From NCBI GenBank assembly GCA_015488855.1, contig WFMY01000062.1, positions 1-36,124 on the forward strand: a DNA stretch of 36,124 bases, read 5' to 3'. The DNA comes from Helicobacteraceae bacterium (lineage in GTDB: Bacteria > Campylobacterota > Campylobacteria > Campylobacterales > Sulfurimonadaceae). The notes below the pieces were generated by a model. The model saw only the letters and a program-made list of their open reading frames with translations, was not told where the DNA came from and made no database searches. A program made the translations under genes and the position numbers. Each line of letters opens with the position of its first letter. Positions within the stretch are counted from its first letter, which is position 1. Shown here one piece after another: positions 30,242-36,124 of the stretch.

Positions 30242-32794
30242 TTATTTTAATATCTTACCTAAGATTTCAAAGCAATTTTTTGACAATGACTGTGTAGAAA
30301 CTACACACTCTAGTTCTATTCTCATCACATTTTGATTGATTGGATTCATTTTCTTATAAATTTTAAAGGCAGAAATCAGTGCAGAAGAGATCTGAGGGTT
30401 TACTTTGTCTATCTCAAGTACCTTATCGCATACAAATTTATACCCACTTCCATCTTTTGCATGAAAATACTTATAGTTCCTTGCAAATACCCCGATGAGT
30501 GAACGCACTAAATTAGGAACAAGTGGGTCATACACCTCATCCTCTTGAAGCTCAATCACTCGTTGCAATACTCCCGCTCTCTGTGAGGCAGCTAAAATGG
30601 AAAAATACTTATTCATTACAAGCGTATCTAGCTTGTACTTTGCATAAAAATCTTTCATCGGTTTTATTTGGATATCTTCTGTAACATTTTCCAATATATC
30701 TAACGCTGTTATTTTATCTGTCATCGTAAGCGATGCTTCATATTGTTGTAAAACTAAGTCATTTATCTCTTGAGTATCCAAACAACTCAACATTTTTAGG
30801 GCATTATTTTTAATAGCTCGTTGAGACATACTTAAAGCATCTATAGTTTGAGAAGAAGCGTCATGGTTTTTAACATAAACATTTATAAACTCTTTTTTAT
30901 AAGTAGATGCCAAATACTTTTGTAAATCTTCTTTTGCCTTATAAATTGGCTCAAAATCAATCACACTTTGTCTCTGCATAAGAGTTGAAACTGTCGGCAA
31001 CTCTAAAAGTAGCGCCTTAAATGAGAGGTCTATATCTGCTTTTAGTATAACTCCATAGCTTTTTACAAACTCTTCATTTATCTCATCACCTTGCATCATA
31101 CTCTCAAGAGTCTCAATAGCAAAAAGCTGTGCACTTTCATAACGCACAAAACTATTGTTATCATAACGCATTAAAAACGGATAAGATGAATGCTCTTGTT
31201 CCACAATAATAGGAGCTGAAAAGTCTCTGTTTAAAGAGAGGATTGGCTGTGCATCTAATGTGAAATGAAACTCCTCATACTCTTTAGAGATTATGAGGGT
31301 TTGTTCTACCAACTCTTCTCCAGAATTTCCAAGTAGAGCAATCTTAAGAGGGTACATATAGACTTTCTGTCTCTCACCATCAAGTGTATTTGGAATAACT
31401 TGAGTAAGTCTCAGAGTGTAAATTCCATCTACATACTTCTCCCCAACTAAAAGCTTTGGAGTTCCATTTTGATGATACCATCTTTCAAACTGACTCAAGT
31501 CAATATCTCCAGCTTCACTCATTGCCCATAAAAAATCTTCTGTTGTAACAGCCTGTCCATCAAATGTATCAAAGTACAAATCCGTTGCTTTGCGATACTT
31601 TTCCTCTCCAAGGAGGGTATGTATCATACGGATAACCTCTGCACCTTTTTCATACACAGTAGAGGTATAAAAGTTATTCATAGAGATGTAAGACTCTGGT
31701 TGAATCGGATGTGAGGTAGGCGATGCATCTTCTACAAATTGCCGCTCTCGCAGTGCTTTAACCTCTTCTATGCGTTGTACCTCTTTTGAGTTCAAATCAG
31801 CTGAAAAACATTGATCACGAAAAACAGTAAGACCCTCTTTAAGAGTAAGTTGAAACCAATTTTTACAAGTGATACGATTTCCAGTCCAGTTATGAAAATA
31901 TTCATGGGCAATAACACTCTGAATCCCCATAAAATCTTGGTCTGTCGCTACCTCTTCATTGGCTAAAACATAATGAGAATTAAAGATATTGAGACCTTTA
32001 TTTTCCATTGCTCCCATGTTAAAACTATCTACGGCTACGATATTGTATATATCTAAGTCATACTCTCGTCCATACTTTTGTTCATCCCAAATCATTGCCT
32101 CTTTGAGTGATTTCATAGCATGGAGGCATTTAGATTCATTCCCTTTATCGCAATATATGTTTAACTCAACCTCATTACCACTCATTGTTTTAAAGGTATC
32201 GTTAAGCTCACCGAGGTCTCCAGCAACAAGAGCAAAAAGATATGATGGCTTTGGATGAGGATCAAACCAAGTAATCCCATGACGCCCATTCATAAAGTCT
32301 ATGCACTCTTTTTTGTTTCCATTACTGAGCAAGATAGGATATGACTTTTTATCTGCTATCACTGTTGTAGTAAAAACACTCATCACATCTGGTCTGTCAA
32401 GATAAGGGGTAATTCTTCTAAATCCTTCTGGCTCATTTTGCGTACAAAAGATATCACCACTTTTGTATAAACCTTCAAGCTCTGTATTTTTATGTGGGTA
32501 TATCTTGTTGACAACTTTAATAGTAAAATTCTCTGGAACTGCCATAATTTTTAATATATTGTCAATATACACATATCTAGTATCATTAAGTTTCAAATCA
32601 TTAAGATAAAGTTCTATTAGCTCCAAATCTATACTATCTAACAAAATATTTTCAACATCATTCTCTTTATGTAAACTCATGGTATTTGTAACTAAAGTAT
32701 ATTCTTCGTAGATGTCAAATACTAAATCCACACGCTTACAACTAAAATCAGGATTAGTATAATCTTTTAAATATATCGTTTTAACTTCACTCAT
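30242..32794 (-). CDS. pepN: aminopeptidase N (M1 family)
   Basis: Zinc exopeptidase that trims N-terminal residues from peptides in the cytoplasm. The 850-residue protein has the M1 exopeptidase motif GAMENKG at 261-267, the zinc site HEYFHNWTGNR with H297/H301 and the third ligand E320, and a long helical C-terminal domain. Length and motif spacing match the E. coli PepN type rather than the shorter leukotriene hydrolase type. It stands alone, ends at a hairpin terminator, and is divergent from the small secreted-protein gene at 32982. Confidence 0.95.
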   Translation of the reverse strand: MSEVKTIYLKDYTNPDFSCKRVDLVFDIYEEYTLVTNTMSLHKENDVENILLDSIDLELIELYLNDLKLNDTRYVYIDNILKIMAVPENFTIKVVNKIYPHKNTELEGLYKSGDIFCTQNEPEGFRRITPYLDRPDVMSVFTTTVIADKKSYPILLSNGNKKECIDFMNGRHGITWFDPHPKPSYLFALVAGDLGELNDTFKTMSGNEVELNIYCDKGNESKCLHAMKSLKEAMIWDEQKYGREYDLDIYNIVAVDSFNMGAMENKGLNIFNSHYVLANEEVATDQDFMGIQSVIAHEYFHNWTGNRITCKNWFQLTLKEGLTVFRDQCFSADLNSKEVQRIEEVKALRERQFVEDASPTSHPIQPESYISMNNFYTSTVYEKGAEVIRMIHTLLGEEKYRKATDLYFDTFDGQAVTTEDFLWAMSEAGDIDLSQFERWYHQNGTPKLLVGEKYVDGIYTLRLTQVIPNTLDGERQKVYMYPLKIALLGNSGEELVEQTLIISKEYEEFHFTLDAQPILSLNRDFSAPIIVEQEHSSYPFLMRYDNNSFVRYESAQLFAIETLESMMQGDEINEEFVKSYGVILKADIDLSFKALLLELPTVSTLMQRQSVIDFEPIYKAKEDLQKYLASTYKKEFINVYVKNHDASSQTIDALSMSQRAIKNNALKMLSCLDTQEINDLVLQQYEASLTMTDKITALDILENVTEDIQIKPMKDFYAKYKLDTLVMNKYFSILAASQRAGVLQRVIELQEDEVYDPLVPNLVRSLIGVFARNYKYFHAKDGSGYKFVCDKVLEIDKVNPQISSALISAFKIYKKMNPINQNVMRIELECVVSTQSLSKNCFEILGKILK

Positions 32795-32981
32795 GCATCT
32801 CTCTCTTGTAAGTATTTTATATTGCTATCTTATACCATAATATATTAGAAATTTCAACTCTTGATGAAAATTAAGTCTGTGCGAAATCATTCTTTTGGAA
32901 AGTTTTATATTATCAATATAATAAAAAGCAATCTATAAGTATATATATCATAAACTACAAAAAACAAAAAAGTAGGTTCAA

Positions 32982-33263
32982 ATGTCTCTTTTAAAAATCT
33001 TTATCTTTAGTTTACTACTCTTACTAAATGCACATGCGGCTGCAAAAGTCAACAAACAGACAATTGTTTCATATGACAACATAAACACATCAACATTTAA
33101 AAGTGCATCTCAAGCAAATGCACTTAACATTGCTTACAAAAATGTAAACTGTCCAGATCAAAAAGTTACACTTATAGGTGCACCTCTTTGCTCAGTAACT
33201 GAAACTAATATGAAATCAAAAATGTGGGAATGTTTAGTAGTATATAGTTGTGCTAAGAAGTAA
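32982..33263 (+). CDS. small secreted protein with four cysteines
   Basis: The 93-residue protein has a convincing signal peptide (about residues 1-20, L-L-K-I-F-I-F-S-L-L-L-L-L-N-A-H-A). The ~73-residue mature part holds four cysteines (about C57, C70, C83 and C89), enough for two disulfides in the periplasm. AGTAGG lies 6 bases upstream of the ATG. No family is recognised. It is monocistronic, divergent from pepN and convergent with the helicase gene, 27 bases away, with no obvious hairpin between them. Confidence 0.75.
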   Translation: MSLLKIFIFSLLLLLNAHAAAKVNKQTIVSYDNINTSTFKSASQANALNIAYKNVNCPDQKVTLIGAPLCSVTETNMKSKMWECLVVYSCAKK

Positions 33264-33290
33264 AACACTTTAAAACTATATTCACTAAGC

Positions 33291-34586
33291 TCAATCTCGC
33301 TTCGTAGTTTTTCTTTTCTTCTTAGTAACTTTCATCTGTTTTTTTGTTTTTGGAACTGTGCTTGTATTTTTGTTATACTTTCGTTCTTTTTTACCTGTAG
33401 GTTTTTTATGCTCAGACTTCATCTTCACTTCATCCATATCTTTACGGCGAATCTTAGGATCAGGTTCAAAACCCTCTACAACATCTTGTTTTATCTTTTG
33501 AGTGATAAGTTTTTCTATCTCTTTAATATCGTACTTTTCATAAATATCTATAAGCGATATAGCCTCACCCTCGCGTCCAGCCCGACCAGTTCTTCCTACT
33601 CGATGCACATAGTCTTCTGGAATCCCTGGCAACTCATAGTTGATAACAAAAGGGAGATGCTCTATATCTAAACCTCTTGAAGCAATATCTGTTGCTACAA
33701 GCACTTTAAAGTCACCTGCCTTAAACTGAGCAAGAGTCTTTGTACGGTTCGCCTGTGTTTTATCTCCATGAATCACTCCACATTTTAAACCATCTTTTTT
33801 AAGCTCTATCACTAATGCATCTGCACTTTTTTTCGTCTTTGTAAATACAAGCACTTGCCTAAAATTTCGTGAACCAATGATGTATGCACAGAGTGCTGCT
33901 TTTCTATCAGTATCTACTAGATATGCTATTTGGTTGATGGTATCTACTGTAGTATTTTTTTTGGCAGTTTCTATGAACTGAGGACTTCTAAGTATCAGTT
34001 TAGAGAGTTTTCTCACTTTGTCACTGTATGTTGCTGAAAACAAAAGTGTTTGATGTTTTTTAGGAAGCAATGGATGCGTAGCTCGAATCTCTTTTACAAA
34101 ACCCATATCAAGCATCCTATCAGCCTCATCAAGAACAAAGATTTCTACCGATGAAAGGTCAAGTCCCTTAGCATGATGCTCTATAAGACGACCAGGAGTT
34201 GCTATGACAATATCAACACCTTCTCTTAAGATACGCTGTTGATATTCTATATCTTTACCACCAACAAGAATCGCTATATTGAGCTTAAGGTTTTTTGAGT
34301 ATGATAATAAATCTTCGTATATCTGAAGTGCAAGCTCTCGCGTCGGTGACAGGATGACCCCTCGTAAGGCTCTATTTTTATCTGCTGTAGTATTTCTAAG
34401 TCTCTGAAGCATTGGCAAACCAAAGGCTGCTGTTTTTCCTGTCCCTGTTTGGGCAGTGGCAAAGATATCTTCTTTTGCTAATACTAAAGGGATAGCTCTA
34501 GTTTGTATCATAGTAGGATTTTCATATCCTAACTCTTTTATGGCACTAAGAAGTGGTTTCATAACGCCTAATGTTTCAAATGACAT
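33291..34586 (-). CDS. DEAD-box RNA helicase (RhlE/CsdA-like)
   Basis: ATP-dependent RNA unwinding in ribosome assembly or RNA decay. The 431-residue protein has a Q motif (NPTMIQTRAIP), motif I AQTGTGKT at 45-52, PTRELA at 81-86, DEAD at 153-156, SAT at 184-186 and motif VI HRVGRTGRAGREGEA. A short Lys-rich tail follows (K-K-P-T-G-K-K-E-R-K and K-K-K-R-K-T-T-K-R-D). The size and basic tail resemble RhlE. AAAGGA precedes the ATG. It stands alone between two convergent or divergent genes. Confidence 0.93.
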   Translation of the reverse strand: MSFETLGVMKPLLSAIKELGYENPTMIQTRAIPLVLAKEDIFATAQTGTGKTAAFGLPMLQRLRNTTADKNRALRGVILSPTRELALQIYEDLLSYSKNLKLNIAILVGGKDIEYQQRILREGVDIVIATPGRLIEHHAKGLDLSSVEIFVLDEADRMLDMGFVKEIRATHPLLPKKHQTLLFSATYSDKVRKLSKLILRSPQFIETAKKNTTVDTINQIAYLVDTDRKAALCAYIIGSRNFRQVLVFTKTKKSADALVIELKKDGLKCGVIHGDKTQANRTKTLAQFKAGDFKVLVATDIASRGLDIEHLPFVINYELPGIPEDYVHRVGRTGRAGREGEAISLIDIYEKYDIKEIEKLITQKIKQDVVEGFEPDPKIRRKDMDEVKMKSEHKKPTGKKERKYNKNTSTVPKTKKQMKVTKKKRKTTKRD

Positions 34587-34656
34587 AGTTATTCCTTTAT
34601 ATGAAATTTTAGCATATTAAAGCTATAATCATCCAAAAAAAGTTTAAGTGATATTT

Positions 34657-35148
34657 ATGATAAGAAAAAATCTAAAAAAAATCAGTAAAAGTGAAAAGCT
34701 CAAAGCTTTCATAAAAAAATACAAGGTACCACCAAAGTATCTTTCAACCAACAGAAAGATGGTTTCAAAAGGTGTCTTAATTGGTCTTTTTATAGCATTT
34801 ATACCGATGCCTATGCAGATGGCTCTTGTCCTTGCGATGATGCCTTTTTTTAAGTTCAATGTACCTATAGGGCTAGCAATGTGCTGGCTTAGCAACCCTT
34901 TTACTATGCCACCTATGTACTACATAGAGTATATAACTGGTTCTTTCTTTCTAGGAAGCAAACCACTTGATGTTAAGATGACCTTAGAATGGTTTAGTGA
35001 CAATATAGACAATATTTTTATTGCTTTATATACTGGGACTCTTTTTTATGCTATTGTAGGATCACTCAGTGCCTATTGGCTTGTCAATCATTTTTGGAAA
35101 TCCTCAGTGCATCGAGATAAAAATCTTCATAGAGATGACAGAAGTTAA
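34657..35148 (+). CDS. DUF2062 membrane protein
   Basis: The 163-residue protein (166 from GTG 34648) begins with a Lys-rich stretch (M-I-R-K-N-L-K-K-I-S-K) and then has the DUF2062 core: S-K-G-V-L-I-G-L-F-I-A-F-I-P-M-P-M-Q-M and N-P-F-T-M-P-P-M-Y-Y. There are about three membrane segments. DUF2062 proteins are small inner-membrane proteins of unknown function. No strong ribosome binding site marks either start; ATG 34657 fits the family N-terminus better. Divergent from the helicase gene and convergent with lgt. Confidence 0.8.
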   Translation: MIRKNLKKISKSEKLKAFIKKYKVPPKYLSTNRKMVSKGVLIGLFIAFIPMPMQMALVLAMMPFFKFNVPIGLAMCWLSNPFTMPPMYYIEYITGSFFLGSKPLDVKMTLEWFSDNIDNIFIALYTGTLFYAIVGSLSAYWLVNHFWKSSVHRDKNLHRDDRS

Positions 35149-35162
35149 AAAGGAGATGGCTT

Positions 35163-35990
35163 TTAAATGATATCTTTACTTTTTTTATAAAAATATATCC
35201 ACGATATCAAAGCTACTAGACTCATCCCTAAACTCATAACTTGCCCTTGAGTGACAACCTCACAACACACATACCCTATCTGAACATCTGGAGCACGCCA
35301 AATCTCAGCTATAGCACGAAAGATGCCATAGCTAAAAGCATATATAAGTATCAACTCTCCACTAAATTTCTTATATGAACGATAAAAATATACAACCACA
35401 AAAACTGCGATGCCCTCCAAGAAAGCTTCATAAAGCTGTGATGGATGACGCAGCACTCCATTGACATAGATGCCCCAACTCACATCAGTAACACGACCAA
35501 CAAGCTCTTGATTGAGGAAATTACCAATACGACCAAATACAAAAGCAAGAGGGATTGAAACTGCTGTAAGGTCCATAATCTTTCCAAAAGATTCTTTGTA
35601 TTTTTTAGTATAGATATATGTTCCAAGCAAGAATCCTATCACTGCTCCATGATAGCTCATACCACGGATACCAACAAACTCTCCATTGTGAAATGGATTG
35701 AAAATCTGCCAAGGATTTGCAAGATAATAAAGTGTTTGAGGATCATAAAATAAAATATATCCTAACCTTGCACCAAGAATAACACCTACTTCTACATAGA
35801 TAAAGTAAACATCTAGTTTTTTAGTATCAAAATCTAGTGCATCTTTTTTTATAAATTTCTTCCCAATATAAAGTGCTGTTACAAGCGCAAGCACATACAT
35901 CATCCCATACCAATGCACAGGAAAAGAAAAAAAGTGAAAAGCTATAGGATTGAATGACTCGTATATATGGTTCCAACTATTATTTGGCAT
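35163..35990 (-). CDS. lgt: phosphatidylglycerol:prolipoprotein diacylglyceryl transferase
   Basis: Adds diacylglycerol to the lipobox cysteine of prolipoproteins in the inner membrane, the first step of lipoprotein maturation. The 275-residue polytopic protein has the Lgt signature GRIGNFLNQE at 153-162, MSYHGAVIG with H114, and HPSQLYEA at 182-189. GAGGGAAG lies upstream of ATG 35990, which directly follows the stop of the (Fe-S)-binding protein gene (TAAATG), so the two are coupled. Confidence 0.96.
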   Translation of the reverse strand: MPNNSWNHIYESFNPIAFHFFSFPVHWYGMMYVLALVTALYIGKKFIKKDALDFDTKKLDVYFIYVEVGVILGARLGYILFYDPQTLYYLANPWQIFNPFHNGEFVGIRGMSYHGAVIGFLLGTYIYTKKYKESFGKIMDLTAVSIPLAFVFGRIGNFLNQELVGRVTDVSWGIYVNGVLRHPSQLYEAFLEGIAVFVVVYFYRSYKKFSGELILIYAFSYGIFRAIAEIWRAPDVQIGYVCCEVVTQGQVMSLGMSLVALISWIYFYKKSKDII

Positions 35991-36124
35991 TTATACTTCC
36001 CTCAATGCGTCGGCTATAAGCTCAATCGGATTTTTAAAGATAGTTGTTGATTCATTGCCCATAGAGTTATTTATCTGCATACGACAAGCACTACACTCGG
36101 CACTCACGACATCAGCTTTTGTAT
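35991..36124 (-). CDS. (Fe-S)-binding oxidoreductase subunit, C-terminal end (partial)
   Basis: The frame is open from the window edge to TAA at 35991-35993 and encodes 44 residues. They contain V-V-S-A-E-C-S-A-C-R-M-Q-I and, near the end, K-N-P-I-E-L-I-A-D-A-L. This is the typical end of the second CCG (cysteine-rich) domain of GlpC/HdrB-like proteins, where C-x-x-C helps bind an Fe-S cluster. The particular enzyme (glycolate oxidase, glycerol-3-phosphate dehydrogenase or HdrB-like) cannot be decided from the tail. It is followed without gap by lgt. Confidence 0.7.
   Translation of the reverse strand, partial: TKADVVSAECSACRMQINNSMGNESTTIFKNPIELIADALREV

Overview
This window is chromosomal DNA, low in G+C, most likely from a sulfur-oxidising member of the Campylobacterota (Sulfurimonas or a close relative). 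The grounds are the aroA-ispH-rpsA-serA gene order known from Campylobacter-type genomes, a short ExbB, an Aer/CetB-type PAS protein paired with a chemoreceptor, and a long sulfide:quinone oxidoreductase. The genus is inferred from gene content only.

Layout. 1-4758 (+): end of aroA, ispH, rpsA, a small membrane-anchored protein and serA, closed by a strong hairpin terminator at 4793-4828. 4829-9157: a membrane-anchored coiled-coil protein (-), pyruvate kinase (+), then a HAD phosphatase and ferrochelatase (-). 9158-9667 is a gene-poor gap with one terminator. 9668-11549 (-): a two-gene energy-taxis unit, an Aer-type PAS protein and a CZB-domain chemoreceptor, whose promoter has a G7/C7 tract at the -35 position. 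11700-13770: an accessory patch with a zeta-toxin-like kinase coupled to two tiny ORFs, three copies of a 13-bp motif, a truncated tyrosine recombinase, an orphan 72-residue protein and two tRNA genes. 14049-18076: groES-groEL plus a small membrane protein (+), then pyrC-exbB-exbD (-). 18176-20462: a YceI-pirin operon divergent from a tetR gene, with three near-identical operator-like sites placed on both promoters; the pirin gene and a small membrane gene after tetR each carry an apparent 1-base frameshift in an A/T run. 20470-21825 (-): phosphomannomutase/phosphoglucomutase. 21840-25102: an AT-rich insertion-like segment with a recombinase arm-domain remnant, an AlgI-type O-acyltransferase preceded by a C9 tract, and an SGNH-like membrane protein. 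25299-28336: a response regulator facing a large hybrid histidine kinase. 28433-30085 (-): sulfide:quinone oxidoreductase and a 53-residue ORF. 30242-36124: aminopeptidase N, a small secreted protein, a DEAD-box helicase, a DUF2062 membrane protein, lgt and the end of a (Fe-S)-binding protein.

Most genes are housekeeping. The most unusual parts are the zeta-toxin triad with its repeated sites, the TetR/YceI/pirin regulatory unit with operators that can be read directly, and the two homopolymer tracts that could make the surface-modification cassette and the energy-taxis pair switchable. No rRNA, CRISPR array or intact insertion sequence was seen.
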